Positions 6,819 to 15,313 of a stretch of DNA of 26,599 nt are shown here, piece after piece. The translations under genes were made by a program, and so were the position numbers. A model generated the notes under the pieces. That model ran no database searches. It was not told where the DNA came from and saw only the letters and a list, made by a program, of their open reading frames with translations. Each line of letters opens with the position of its first letter. Within the stretch, counting starts at the first letter, position 1. The stretch comes from an uncultured Oscillospiraceae bacterium (GTDB lineage Bacteria; Bacillota; Clostridia; Oscillospirales; Ruminococcaceae), in assembly GCA_910577365.1 (NCBI GenBank), contig CAJTMU010000029.1, positions 1 to 26,599 of the forward strand. Reading direction: 5' to 3'.

Positions 6819-8126
6819 ATGGCTAAAAGAAAGACACCCAAGAGCGAGGATTTCGGAAATTTCTTTGATAACCTTGCTGCTCTGGCGGAAGAAAAGGGGA
6901 TAGACACAAGCATTCTCGCGGAAAAAATAAAATTTGCCATCGAAAAGAGCTTGAAATCAAACCTGCACCTTGACGATACGGAAAATTCGGTTGTGGTAAA
7001 TATTGACTTTGAGCATCGTATCTTTGATGTAAGCATTCTCAAAGAGGTCATTGAGGTAGTTGACACGCTATATGAGCCGGAGATAGAGATAGTTCTGGAG
7101 GAGGCGAGAAAAATTGACCCCACGCTTGAGGTGGGAGATAAGGTTCGCTGTCCCATTGATACGCACACCTTCAAGAGGATAGCCGCCAAAAATGCCAAGG
7201 ATTTGATAAAGCAGGGCTTCAGCAATGCCGAACGTCAGCGTATGAGCGAGCTTTGGGGCGAATATGAGAATGAAGCGGTATCCGCGGTGGTTTCCAAAAT
7301 CGAACCGTCGGGACATGTTACGGTGGAGATAGCCCATAACGAGGTTATACTTCCGAGAAGTGAGCAGATACCCGGGGAGATGCTTGAGGTGGGACAGGTA
7401 ATCAAAGTATATATCTCGGGTGTTTCCAAGGAATATAAGGAGGGCGACAAGAACCAGTATCTCAAAGTTTCCCGCACAGACAAGTGGCTTATCAAAAGGC
7501 TTTTTGAGCTTGAATGCCCCGAAATCTACGATGGAACGGTAGAGGTAAAGGCGGTAAGCCGTGCGCCGGGCAGCCGTTCAAAGATTGCCGTAATAAGCAA
7601 CGACCCCAATGTTGATGCGGTGGGTGCTTGCATAGGTCCGCAGAAAAGCCGCATTAACGCCGTAACCAAGGAGATAAAGGGCGAAAAAGTGGACGTGGTG
7701 CTGTACAGCGAAGATCCGGAGGAGTTTATAAAGCAGGCGCTGAAGCCCGCGGACGTTACGCGTGTGGTAATTACAAACCCAAATCCCGACAGCCGCATGT
7801 GCAAGGTTATCGTGACCGACAATCAGCTTTCGCTGGCTATCGGCAACAAGGGACAGAACGCATGGCTGGCGGCAAAGCTTACGGGATATAAGATAGACAT
7901 AAAGGCAGAAAGCGCTGTTACTCCTGAGGATTTCGAGGTAGTTCCGCTGGACGAGAAATATCTGGTTCAGGATACTCCCGAGGAAGACGGGGAGAATGCT
8001 GAGAACAACGAAATTACAGATTCTGAAGTCACTTCGGAGGAACAGAGCGTTGAAACGGCGGAAACTACCGCGTTAGAAAACGCCGAGGATTCGGACGAGG
8101 CGGAGCAGACCGCGGCTGAAGAATAA
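6819..8126 (+). CDS. nusA: Transcription termination/antitermination factor NusA
   Basis: The 435-residue product has the Firmicutes NusA order. The N-terminal RNA-polymerase-binding domain covers about 1-125. The S1 domain follows (about 135-200, AVSAVVSKIEPSGHVTVEI and the VIKVYISGV strand). The two KH domains run to about 365 (ELECPEIYDGTVEVKAVSRAPG, DAVGACIGPQKSRINAV, and SLAIGNKGQNAWLAAKLTGYKIDI). The rest is a strongly acidic tail rich in Glu, Asp, Ser and Thr (about 385-435). NusA binds RNA polymerase and the nascent transcript and controls pausing, termination and antitermination. The start ATG at 6819 follows the purine-rich GGAGGAATTTAAGGAA. The gene lies 65 bases after rimP and 13 bases before rnpM. 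Confidence 0.96.
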   Translation: MAKRKTPKSEDFGNFFDNLAALAEEKGIDTSILAEKIKFAIEKSLKSNLHLDDTENSVVVNIDFEHRIFDVSILKEVIEVVDTLYEPEIEIVLEEARKIDPTLEVGDKVRCPIDTHTFKRIAAKNAKDLIKQGFSNAERQRMSELWGEYENEAVSAVVSKIEPSGHVTVEIAHNEVILPRSEQIPGEMLEVGQVIKVYISGVSKEYKEGDKNQYLKVSRTDKWLIKRLFELECPEIYDGTVEVKAVSRAPGSRSKIAVISNDPNVDAVGACIGPQKSRINAVTKEIKGEKVDVVLYSEDPEEFIKQALKPADVTRVVITNPNPDSRMCKVIVTDNQLSLAIGNKGQNAWLAAKLTGYKIDIKAESAVTPEDFEVVPLDEKYLVQDTPEEDGENAENNEITDSEVTSEEQSVETAETTALENAEDSDEAEQTAAEE

Positions 8127-8139
8127 AGGAGACGGGAAA

Positions 8140-8409
8140 ATGCAGGAAAAGCGCGTGCCGCTCAGAAAATGTATCGGCTGCGGCGAGATGATAGGAAAAA
8201 AAGGCGCGGTGAGAGTCGTTCGCAGCAAAGAGGGGGAGGTTTCCATCGACCCTACCGGAAAGAAATCGGGACGCGGAGCTTATATATGCCGCGACGAAAA
8301 GTGCTTCGCGGCGGTAAAGAAGGCTCACAAGCTGGAGCGGGCGTTAAAGTGCAAAGTTCCCGATGAAATATACGATATTCTTGAAAAGGAGCTGACCGAA
8401 AATCAATAA
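8140..8409 (+). CDS. rnpM: RNase P modulator RnpM (YlxR family)
   Basis: The product is 89 residues and matches the YlxR family, recently described as RnpM because it binds RNase P RNA and modulates its activity. Diagnostic blocks are RKCIGCGEM near the N-terminus, the central DPTGKKSGRGAYICRDEKC with its GRGAY motif, and the C-terminal helix with KKAHKLERAL. Start ATG 8140 lies 13 bases after the nusA stop with a GGAGACGGG ribosome binding site. The stop TAA at 8407-8409 overlaps the likely start region of the next gene. Confidence 0.93.
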   Translation: MQEKRVPLRKCIGCGEMIGKKGAVRVVRSKEGEVSIDPTGKKSGRGAYICRDEKCFAAVKKAHKLERALKCKVPDEIYDILEKELTENQ

Positions 8410-8719
8410 GACTCTTTCGACAATTTGTCTTTGCCGTAGGGCGGGAAAGCTTATAATGGGCTTTGACGCGGCGGTGCAGGAGCTGGTTTCCCCCAAGACC
8501 AAGGCGGCGGGACTGCTTCTGGCGGCGGATGTATCCCCGAAAACCGAAAAGGAAATTCGGTTCGCGGCGGAAAAATGCGGCAAGACGGTTGTTCGGGCAG
8601 GATTCACCATGGATGAGGCGTATTCGGCGCTGGGTAAACGCGTCGGAGTGCTTCTATTTCTTGACGAGGGTCTGTACGGCTCTTTGATTAAGGGAATAGC
8701 CGATAAAGGCGAAGCGTAA
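8402..8719 (+). CDS. L7Ae/L30e-like RNA-binding protein (YlxQ family), apparently with a non-canonical start codon
   Basis: This frame is open from 8396 and encodes the ribosomal-L7Ae-like kink-turn-binding protein always found between ylxR and infB in Firmicutes. Family-typical sequence begins well before the first ATG (8456): LSTICLCRRAGKLIMGF matches the conserved LLGLARRAGKLxxG start of YlxQ. No ATG, GTG or TTG exists in frame between the upstream stop (8393-8395) and 8456. An ATC at 8402 is the best start: it has AAAAGGAG about ten bases upstream and gives 105 residues, the usual YlxQ length. It overlaps the rnpM stop by a few bases. Starting at 8456 would leave 87 residues and lose the conserved first helix. 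The rest holds the L7Ae fold (AAGLLLAADVSPKTEKEI, VGVLLFLDEG). The family identity is firm; the start is inferred. Confidence 0.85.
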   Translation: MNKTLSTICLCRRAGKLIMGFDAAVQELVSPKTKAAGLLLAADVSPKTEKEIRFAAEKCGKTVVRAGFTMDEAYSALGKRVGVLLFLDEGLYGSLIKGIADKGEA

Positions 8720-8837
8720 CAAAATCGTGTTTTGCCGTTGCAACGGCGCGGTCGTGCTTTGACGGTGCTTCCTTGAACATATTCCCGTGCTGAATAGGGA
8801 AGATAACGAAAGTTAATCGAATTTGGAGGAATTTACA

Positions 8838-11630
8838 TTGCCAACAAACAAACAGAACAAATATAAACTCCAGGATACCGCAAAGGACCTGGGAATAGAG
8901 AACGGCGAGCTTATAGAGCTGCTGGATAAGGCGTTCGGCGGAACGCCGAGAAAATCTCAAAGCTCTCTCTCGGTTGACGAGATGGAGTACGTTCTTGAAA
9001 AGTACACAAGAATGCATGAGGTTGAGAATGTAACGGCGGAGTTCAGCAGAACCAAGGATATCAAGACGGAAAAATCTGCGGTAACGCCGAAGAAAAAGGC
9101 TGTTGCAAAGAAGCCCAAGAAAGATATCGCTGAGGAAAAGGCAAAAGAAGAAAAGCCTGTTAATGAGGCGTCAGAAAATGCCGAAAAGACGGTAAAGCCG
9201 GAAAAACCCGAAAAGACGGAGAAACCTGAGAAGAAAGAAGCTAAAAAGCCGGAGGCGAAGCCCGAGGCGGTATCTGCGGCAGCGGAGCAGATAAAACCTG
9301 CGGCGGCAAAAACTCAGGAAAATAAGCCCGAGGAAAAGAAACCGGAGAGGCAGGAAAACCGCGAGAAACCTACTTCCAAGCCTGTCGGAAACAACCGCGA
9401 GGGTAGAAACGAGCAGCGCGATCAGCGTGAAAAGCCCCGCGACAATAGGCGCGACGGACGCGACAACAGGGATAACAGAGACAATCGTGATAATCGCAGA
9501 GATAACCGCGACAACAGGGACAACCGCGCGGCAAAGCCAGCAGCGCAGACGGTAAAACCCGCTGCAAAGCCTGCCATAGACAGCAGTAAGATAAAGGTGA
9601 ACACTCCCCCCGTACATCAGAAATCCAAGGGCGAGACCGTTCAGCGAGGCGAACAGGTAACAAAGACCGTAGATACCAGAGGCAGCTATGTTGAGCTTGA
9701 TAAGTACAACGAGCGCTATGAGAGCATCGCACCTGCCACTAAGATGAATAATGACAATTTCCGCAGCAAGCAGAAGATACAGCAGAAGTCTCAGAAAAAG
9801 GGCGGAAAGCAATATGGCACAAAGCGTGAAACCGAGGCGCAGAAGCTTAAGAGACTGGAGCTGGAACGCGCGAGAAAGCAGCAGCTCAGGGTTCAGATAC
9901 CCGATGAGATTACTGTCGGCGAGCTTGCCACAAGGCTTAAGGCTACCGCTACGGACGTTATAAAGAAGCTGTTCAATCTTGGGGTAATGGCAAGCATCAA
10001 CGAAGTGATAGATTTTGATACTGCTTCGCTTGTTGCCGAGGAGCTTGGCGCAAAGGTAGAGAAAGAGATAGTTGTTACCATTGAGGAGCGCTTGTTTGAG
10101 GACGCCGAGGATAAGCCCGAGGATCTTCTGCCCCGTTCGCCCGTAGTGGTTGTCATGGGACACGTAGATCATGGAAAGACATCTATTCTCGATTATATCA
10201 GACAGTCGGGTGTTGCCGCGACCGAGGCGGGCGGCATTACTCAGCATATAGGCGCGTATAAGGTGCAGGTGGATGACAGGGAGATAACCTTCCTTGATAC
10301 CCCGGGACATGAGGCTTTTACTTCAATGAGAGCGCGCGGCGCGATGATAACTGATATCGCGATACTGGTAGTTGCGGCGGACGACGGTATTATGCCGCAG
10401 ACCGTGGAGGCTATCAACCACGCCAAGGCGGCGGGAGTTTCGATAATCGTTGCCATAAACAAGATGGATAAAGAGGGCGCGAACCCCGAAAAAGTAAAGG
10501 AAGAGCTTACCAAGTATGACCTCGTTTGCGAGGACTGGGGCGGCGACGTTATTTGCGTTCCCGTTTCTGCCAAGACGGGCGCGGGAATGGATACACTGCT
10601 TGAAATGGTAGGTCTTACAGCCGACGTTCTGGAGCTTAAGGCTAATCCAAACAGGCTTGCAATGGGCGCTGTAATAGAGGCGCGTCTGGACAAGAGCAGA
10701 GGTCCTATCGCCACAATGCTGGTCCAGAACGGTACACTGCATACGGGCGACGTTATTATCGCTGGTACTGCTGTCGGGCGCGTCCGCGTTATGCGCGACG
10801 ACAAGGGCAGAACGGTGACCGAGGCGGGTCCAGCTGTGCCGGTCGAGATAATGGGTCTTGCGGAGGTTCCCTCGGCGGGAGATACGTTTGCGGCGGTAGA
10901 GGACGAGAAACTTGCCCGCGAACTGGTTGAAAAGCGCAAGCATGAGGCTAAAGAGGAGCAGTTCAAGGCTTATCAGAAGGTTACCCTCGACAATCTGTTC
11001 TCCTCTATCGAACAGGGCGACGTAAAGGAGCTTCCCATTATCGTAAAGGCGGACGTTCAAGGCTCTGTGGAGGCTGTGCGTCAGTCACTTGAAAAGATAA
11101 CCAACGAGGAAGTGCGTGTTAGGGTAATTCACGGCGCGGTTGGCGCTGTAAGCGAGAGCGACGTTATGCTCGCAATGGCTTCAGGCGCTATCATCGTCGG
11201 CTTCAACGTCAGACCTCACCCCTCCGCGCAGGAGCACGCGAAGCGCGAAGGCATTGAGGTGCGCCTGTACCGCGTCATCTATGACGCTATCGAGGATATA
11301 ACCGCGGCAATGAAGGGAATGCTTGCTCCCAAGTTCCGCGAGGTGGATCTGGGCAGAGTTGAGGTGCGCAATATCTTCAAGATAACTAACGTCGGAATAG
11401 TTGCCGGCTCTTATGTGCTTGACGGCAAGGTTGCGCGCAACGGACAGGTCAGAATAGTGCGCGACGGAATAATAATCGGCGACGATAAAATCGCGGGACT
11501 GCGCCGCTTCAAGGAGGATGTCAAGGATGTAGCCGCGGGCTATGAATGCGGTATCAGCCTTGAAAAGTTCACTGATATCAAGGAGGGCGACATTTTTGAA
11601 GCGTATATGATGGAGGAGTATAGAGATTAA
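8838..11630 (+). CDS. infB: Translation initiation factor IF-2
   Basis: The TTG at 8838 is chosen because GGAGGA (8825-8830) sits seven bases before it; an earlier in-frame TTG (8823) overlaps that site. The product is 930 residues. IF2_N-like motifs occur at the N-terminus (YKLQDTAKDLG) and again before the G domain (ITVGELATRLKATATDVIKKLFNLG). Between them is a long disordered Lys/Glu/Pro/Ala-rich linker containing an Arg-Asp-Asn repeat tract at about 205-232. The GTPase has G1 GHVDHGKT (441-448), G3 DTPGHEAF, G4 NKMD and G5 SAKTG. Domains II, III and the C-terminal fMet-tRNA-binding domain follow (for example IVKADVQGSVEAV, GFNVRPHP and YECGISLEKFTDIKEGD). It places initiator tRNA on the 30S subunit. 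It is a cytoplasmic essential protein in its standard operon position. Confidence 0.97.
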   Translation: MPTNKQNKYKLQDTAKDLGIENGELIELLDKAFGGTPRKSQSSLSVDEMEYVLEKYTRMHEVENVTAEFSRTKDIKTEKSAVTPKKKAVAKKPKKDIAEEKAKEEKPVNEASENAEKTVKPEKPEKTEKPEKKEAKKPEAKPEAVSAAAEQIKPAAAKTQENKPEEKKPERQENREKPTSKPVGNNREGRNEQRDQREKPRDNRRDGRDNRDNRDNRDNRRDNRDNRDNRAAKPAAQTVKPAAKPAIDSSKIKVNTPPVHQKSKGETVQRGEQVTKTVDTRGSYVELDKYNERYESIAPATKMNNDNFRSKQKIQQKSQKKGGKQYGTKRETEAQKLKRLELERARKQQLRVQIPDEITVGELATRLKATATDVIKKLFNLGVMASINEVIDFDTASLVAEELGAKVEKEIVVTIEERLFEDAEDKPEDLLPRSPVVVVMGHVDHGKTSILDYIRQSGVAATEAGGITQHIGAYKVQVDDREITFLDTPGHEAFTSMRARGAMITDIAILVVAADDGIMPQTVEAINHAKAAGVSIIVAINKMDKEGANPEKVKEELTKYDLVCEDWGGDVICVPVSAKTGAGMDTLLEMVGLTADVLELKANPNRLAMGAVIEARLDKSRGPIATMLVQNGTLHTGDVIIAGTAVGRVRVMRDDKGRTVTEAGPAVPVEIMGLAEVPSAGDTFAAVEDEKLARELVEKRKHEAKEEQFKAYQKVTLDNLFSSIEQGDVKELPIIVKADVQGSVEAVRQSLEKITNEEVRVRVIHGAVGAVSESDVMLAMASGAIIVGFNVRPHPSAQEHAKREGIEVRLYRVIYDAIEDITAAMKGMLAPKFREVDLGRVEVRNIFKITNVGIVAGSYVLDGKVARNGQVRIVRDGIIIGDDKIAGLRRFKEDVKDVAAGYECGISLEKFTDIKEGDIFEAYMMEEYRD

Positions 11631-11683
11631 ATCTCCTCAGCGCAATGTCGTTGCATCAGATATTTCAAAAAAGCCGCACATGA

Positions 11684-11742
11684 AGTTTTGCGCAATAAAC
11701 GCTTGATAACTTATGCTGCTTTTTAGCATTTTGCGCAAAACT
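11684..11742 (+). repeat. 12-bp inverted repeat downstream of infB
   Basis: AGTTTTGCGCAA (11684-11695) pairs perfectly with TTGCGCAAAACT (11731-11742) across a 35-base loop. It is not followed by a T-run. The rest of 11631-11852 shows no gene. The region lies between infB and a MITE-like insertion. Confidence 0.5.
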
Positions 11743-11852
11743 CTCCGTATGGCAAATGCCGTGCAGTTCTCGCTATGGACGCGCAGTGAAGCGGGGCTGG
11801 CTTAGTGGGAATTTTCAAAATTATTAAATTATTTACTTCTCGTCAACAAAGC

Positions 11853-12002
11853 TTAGGGAAGCACTGATTAGATAGGACGGTACTTTTTGTTTGTATATTT
11901 CCGCCAATTGCACAAATCTTTCTTGGCGGGCGTCAGATTTGTACAATCTGACGAAAAATCTGTACACAATCTGTGTACGCCTATTTAATAAGCACTTCCT
12001 TA
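11853..12002. mobile_element. MITE-like element with terminal inverted repeats, between infB and rbfA
   Basis: This is a non-coding element of about 150 bp. The left end GGAAGCACTGATTAGATAGG (11857-11876) and the inverted right end GGAAGTGCTTATTAAATAGG (11999-11980) match at 16 of 20 positions. Both ends are flanked by a directly repeated TTA (11853-11855 and 12000-12002), which suits a 3-bp target duplication. Inside are three hairpins: CCGCCAA/TTGGCGG (11901-11929), CGTCAGATT/AATCTGACG (11931-11953) and GTACACA/TGTGTAC (11962-11978). There is no transposase, so it would be mobilised in trans. The right end is only a few bases from the rbfA ribosome binding site. Confidence 0.65.
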
Positions 12003-12018
12003 ACAGAAAGGTTTTTTG

Positions 12019-12420
12019 ATGGCTAATTTTAATATAAAAAGACTTAACGAGGATATAAAGCGGGAAATATCGGCGGCTGTGGGTGGTGTTAAAGACCCGC
12101 GTGTGTCGAAAAATTTCGTGACCGTCACTCACTGCGAGGTAACTAACGATCTGTCTTACTGCAAGGTGATGATCGCCTGCTTGGGCGGAGAGGAGCGCAC
12201 CGCCAAGGCTGTCGAGGGAATGACGGCGGCGGCGGGGTACTTCAAAAAGTGCATTTCCTCCCGCATAAGGGTGAGAAAGATACCGGAGCTTATTTTCCTC
12301 GCGGACAATTCGCTGGAGTACAGCGAGCATATAGAGGATATCATTGCGGGATTTCATAAAAACGACACGCGTGATAGCGAAACCGCGGAGGAGACGGAGG
12401 AGCAGAATAATGACGATTGA
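12019..12420 (+). CDS. rbfA: Ribosome-binding factor A
   Basis: The product is 133 residues, the normal length of RbfA, a KH-type cold-shock factor that binds the 30S subunit and helps 16S rRNA 5'-end maturation. Matching blocks are IKRLNEDIKREISAAV, KDPRVSKNFVTVTHCEVTND, the LSYCKVMI strand and RIRVRKIPELIFLADNSLEYSEHIEDII. ATG 12019 follows AGAAAGG (12005-12011) and is preferred over the adjacent TTG at 12016. The C-terminal end is an acidic tail (EETEEQNNDD). The last 11 bases overlap nrnA, indicating translational coupling. The MITE-like element just upstream separates it from infB, so expression must read through that element or start from a promoter within or near it; no clear promoter is seen. 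Confidence 0.95.
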   Translation: MANFNIKRLNEDIKREISAAVGGVKDPRVSKNFVTVTHCEVTNDLSYCKVMIACLGGEERTAKAVEGMTAAAGYFKKCISSRIRVRKIPELIFLADNSLEYSEHIEDIIAGFHKNDTRDSETAEETEEQNNDD

Positions 12421-13372
12421 CGTTGCGCACGCGGCGGAGTTTCTCAGAGAGAACGACAACTATCTTATCCTCATGCACGCAAGCCCCGACGGCGATACGC
12501 TGGGCTGCGGCTGGGCGCTCTGCAGAGCGCTGCGCAGCATGGGTAAAAATGCGAACGCAGTCTGCCCTGATCCAATTCCGAATAAATTCAACTATATGTT
12601 CAGGGGACTTCCGATGCAGGAGTTTGAAACGGAAAATATCATCTGCGTAGATGTGGCTGACACCAAGCTGCTTGGTGAAATGAAGGAGCTTGGCGACAAA
12701 GCGGAGCTTTGCATAGACCATCATATTTCCAACACGCACTATGCAAAGAGGGTGCTGGTGAAGCCCGAATACGCGGCGGCGGCAGAGCTTGTCTATGATG
12801 TCGTATGTGCTTTGGAAACCGATATTGACAAAGATACGGCAAATTGTCTCTATACGGGTATAGCCACCGACACAGGCTGCTTCAAATACAGCAACACCAC
12901 GCCGCAGAGCCATATGATAGCGGCGGTTATGATAAAGTGCGGAGCGGAGACTGCCGCGATAAACTACGCTATGTTCGACCTGAAAACGCAGGGGCGGCTT
13001 CAGCTTGAGCGCGAAGTGCTGAACGGCATAAAATATTTTGAGGACGGAAAGGTCGCGCTTGTTTCCGTGCCGCTTTCAATGCTGGAAAATATACCGGATA
13101 TCGACAGTGACGACGTTGGGGCTATATCGGCTCTGCCGCGGCAGATAGAGGGCGTTGAGGTCGGGATAACTCTCAAGGAAAAGAAAAAGGGAGTTTTCAA
13201 GGCTTCGCTGCGGTCGGGAGAAAATATCAACTGTGCTGAAATATGCATGAAATTCGGCGGCGGCGGTCATGAGCGCTCCGCGGGCTGCTCGTTCACAAGC
13301 AGCTTTGAGGAAGCGGAAAAGGCTATCGTGGACGCATGCCGCGAGGCTGTTCGCAAAATTGGTACGCTATGA
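12410..13372 (+). CDS. nrnA: DHH/DHHA1 phosphoesterase, NrnA-type nanoRNase / pAp phosphatase
   Basis: ATG 12410 is chosen because GGAGGAG sits just upstream within rbfA; a longer frame begins at 12344 but has no ribosome binding site. The product is 320 residues. The DHH motifs are visible: LMHASPDGDTLGCGWAL (motif I), CVDVADTKL (motif II) and LCIDHHISNTHYA (DHH). The DHHA1 substrate domain ends with KFGGGGHERSAGC. NrnA degrades short oligoribonucleotides and dephosphorylates 3'-phosphoadenosine-5'-phosphate using Mn2+. Some relatives hydrolyse cyclic-di-AMP or pApA, so exact substrate is not fixed by sequence. Its start overlaps rbfA and its stop overlaps truB by four bases (ATGA), giving a tightly coupled translation unit. 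Confidence 0.93.
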   Translation: MTIDVAHAAEFLRENDNYLILMHASPDGDTLGCGWALCRALRSMGKNANAVCPDPIPNKFNYMFRGLPMQEFETENIICVDVADTKLLGEMKELGDKAELCIDHHISNTHYAKRVLVKPEYAAAAELVYDVVCALETDIDKDTANCLYTGIATDTGCFKYSNTTPQSHMIAAVMIKCGAETAAINYAMFDLKTQGRLQLEREVLNGIKYFEDGKVALVSVPLSMLENIPDIDSDDVGAISALPRQIEGVEVGITLKEKKKGVFKASLRSGENINCAEICMKFGGGGHERSAGCSFTSSFEEAEKAIVDACREAVRKIGTL

Positions 13373-14241
13373 CGGGAATAATTATCGTTGATAAGCCGAG
13401 GGATTTTACCTCTTTTGACGTTGTTGCTGTAATGCGTGGTCTGCTTCATACTAAAAAGGTGGGACACAGCGGTACGCTGGATCCCATGGCAACAGGCGTG
13501 CTGCCCATATTCGCGGGCGGCGCGACAAAGGCTGTGGATATCGTCCCCAATTCGGACAAGAGCTATCGCGCGGGTTTCGCACTCGGATATAAAAGCGACA
13601 CGCTTGATATATGGGGAAACGTCACTGGGAGCGGCGCGGCGGCTGTTTCGGAGGAGAAACTTGAAAAAGCTCTGGAAAAATTCCGCGGGGATATAATGCA
13701 GATACCGCCGATGTATTCTGCGCTTAAGGTAGGCGGACAGAAGCTCTGCGATCTTGCGAGAAAAGGTATCGAGGTGGAGCGCAAGCCCCGTCCGATACGG
13801 ATAGCGCGGTTGGAGCGCGTCGAGTTTGACGGGCAAAAGGGTGTTATCGAGGTAGACTGCTCGTCGGGGACGTATATCAGATCGCTTATAGACGATATCG
13901 GGGCTGAGCTTGGCACCGGTGCGGTCATGACAAGCCTTGTGCGAACGGGTGCCTGCGGATTTGGGCTTTCGCAAAGCATTCCGCTGGATACGTTAAGAGG
14001 ATTGAGTTATGATGAGCTTTGTGAGCGTATACTTCCCCTGGAGAGCGTATTTGCGGGGCTTGCGCGGATAGAGCTTGACGAAACACAGAAGCGGCTGTAT
14101 CTGAATGGCGTGCGTCTTGACGCGGACAGGCTATCGTCAAAGCCGCCCGAAAATGAGTTATGCGCGGTTTACGGCGGCGAGTTTCTCGGCGTTGCGAGAG
14201 TGATAGGCGGCGAGCTTGTTTCAGTGAAGAGATTTTCATAA
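13369..14241 (+). CDS. truB: tRNA pseudouridine(55) synthase TruB
   Basis: The product is 290 residues. It starts at the ATG that overlaps the nrnA stop (ATGA at 13369-13372). The TruB catalytic block GHSGTLDPMATGVLPI is present with the nucleophilic Asp at residue 38. Other family blocks follow: KSYRAGFALG, the IPPMYSALKVGGQKLCDLARKG segment, and VDCSSGTYIRSLIDDIG. It makes pseudouridine at position 55 in the T-arm of elongator tRNAs in the cytoplasm. The C-terminal domain is short, ending in GVARVIGGELVSVKRFS, which resembles the TruB_C_2 form. The gene sits between nrnA and ribF as in many Firmicutes. Confidence 0.96.
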   Translation: MTGIIIVDKPRDFTSFDVVAVMRGLLHTKKVGHSGTLDPMATGVLPIFAGGATKAVDIVPNSDKSYRAGFALGYKSDTLDIWGNVTGSGAAAVSEEKLEKALEKFRGDIMQIPPMYSALKVGGQKLCDLARKGIEVERKPRPIRIARLERVEFDGQKGVIEVDCSSGTYIRSLIDDIGAELGTGAVMTSLVRTGACGFGLSQSIPLDTLRGLSYDELCERILPLESVFAGLARIELDETQKRLYLNGVRLDADRLSSKPPENELCAVYGGEFLGVARVIGGELVSVKRFS

Positions 14242-14260
14242 AAGACGGTGGTAACAGACA

Positions 14261-15163
14261 TTGATTGATATAACATACGGCGGCGTGATTTCTGAGAAAA
14301 CTTCGGTCGCGTTGGGATATTTTGACGGGCTTCATTTAGGTCATCTCGGCGTTATCCGCGCCGCGCTCTCTCAGGAGGGGCTAAGCCCCGCAGTGTTTAC
14401 GTTTAACTGCGATACCACCCTGCCCAAATTCAAAAATCCCGAGGATATTATTTCCTTTGAAAATAAGCGGGAGCTTCTAAGCCGTGTCGGAGTAAGATAC
14501 CTTTACGCGCCGGATTTCGCGGAAGTATACGAGCTGACAGCGGAGGAATTTATTTCGGAGATTCTTGTAAAGCGGCTTAACGCGGGATATGCCTGCTGCG
14601 GTACAAATTTCCGATTTGGCAGAAACGGAAGCGGCACTCCCGGGCTTCTTGCGGATATAGGGGAGAAGTACGGAATGCGCGCCGAGACCGTTCCCGACGT
14701 ATGCCACAACGGAGTTATGATTAGCTCCACACATATTCGGGAGCTAATACGAGACGGAAACATAGAGGAGGCGAACACGCTTCTCGGATACGAGCTATGG
14801 TACAGACTGCCTGTGGTGAGGGGAAATGAGATAGGAAGGCGGCTGCTGTCCTTCCCGACGATAAATCAGATAATCCCCCCCACAAACGTTATTCCGCGCT
14901 TCGGGGTATATAAGAGTTTTGTTCAGCTTGACGGACGGAACTACCGCGGGGTTACGAATATCGGAGTAAAGCCCACCATCGAGAACCGACGGGACGGGGG
15001 CGGTGTAGTCATGGAAACACACATAATTGATTTTGACGAGGATCTGTACGGTCAGAACGTTTCAGTGTCGCTGTGTTCTTTTATCCGTCCCGAGCGGAAG
15101 TTCCCCGATTTAGAGGAGCTTAAAAAGCAGATAGCCGCGGATAAAGATATGGCAATGAAGTGA
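14261..15163 (+). CDS. ribF: Bifunctional riboflavin kinase / FAD synthetase
   Basis: The product is 300 residues from a TTG at 14261, with a weak GGTGG ribosome binding site. The N-terminal FMN adenylyltransferase domain carries ALGYFDGLHLGHLGVI near residue 20, with the HxGH nucleotide-binding motif, then CCGTNFRFGRNGSGTP and SSTHIRELI. The C-terminal riboflavin kinase domain has GRRLLSFPTINQI, RFGVYKS, YRGVTNIGVKPTI and the acidic METHIIDFDEDLYG block. The enzyme converts riboflavin to FMN and FMN to FAD in the cytoplasm. The truB-ribF order is typical, and the 19-base gap suggests co-transcription with the upstream genes. No terminator is seen before the repeat array that follows. Confidence 0.95.
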   Translation: MIDITYGGVISEKTSVALGYFDGLHLGHLGVIRAALSQEGLSPAVFTFNCDTTLPKFKNPEDIISFENKRELLSRVGVRYLYAPDFAEVYELTAEEFISEILVKRLNAGYACCGTNFRFGRNGSGTPGLLADIGEKYGMRAETVPDVCHNGVMISSTHIRELIRDGNIEEANTLLGYELWYRLPVVRGNEIGRRLLSFPTINQIIPPTNVIPRFGVYKSFVQLDGRNYRGVTNIGVKPTIENRRDGGGVVMETHIIDFDEDLYGQNVSVSLCSFIRPERKFPDLEELKKQIAADKDMAMK

Positions 15164-15313
15164 AGCCTGAAGCGGCATTAAAATCTGCAACACAGACAAT
15201 GTGAGCCTCAAAACCAGATGAAACGGTTTGTAGCAACTTTAAAATCGGGTATATAGTGTTAGGGCAGTCCGATAATCAAGCGTTCAAGGCAGCGCTTAAA
15301 TAAAAGCAACATT
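15164..15313. other. Intergenic DNA between ribF and the repeat array
   Basis: About 150 bases contain no convincing gene, terminator or promoter. Together with the repeat array it forms the 440-base gap before gltX. Confidence 0.5.

Noticed and set aside
8734..8747. Perfect 14-bp palindrome GCCGTTGCAACGGC before infB
   Set aside because: It has no loop, no T-run and no other sign of function; it may be chance.
9171..10310. A 379-residue minus-strand frame opposite infB
   Set aside because: It is a shadow of the infB linker, and its Leu/Arg-rich composition is the complement of Lys/Glu/Gly codons. It has no ribosome binding site or family resemblance.
11620..11640. Small inverted repeat over the infB stop codon
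   Set aside because: The stem is about five base pairs with no T-run, too weak for a terminator inside a continuing operon.
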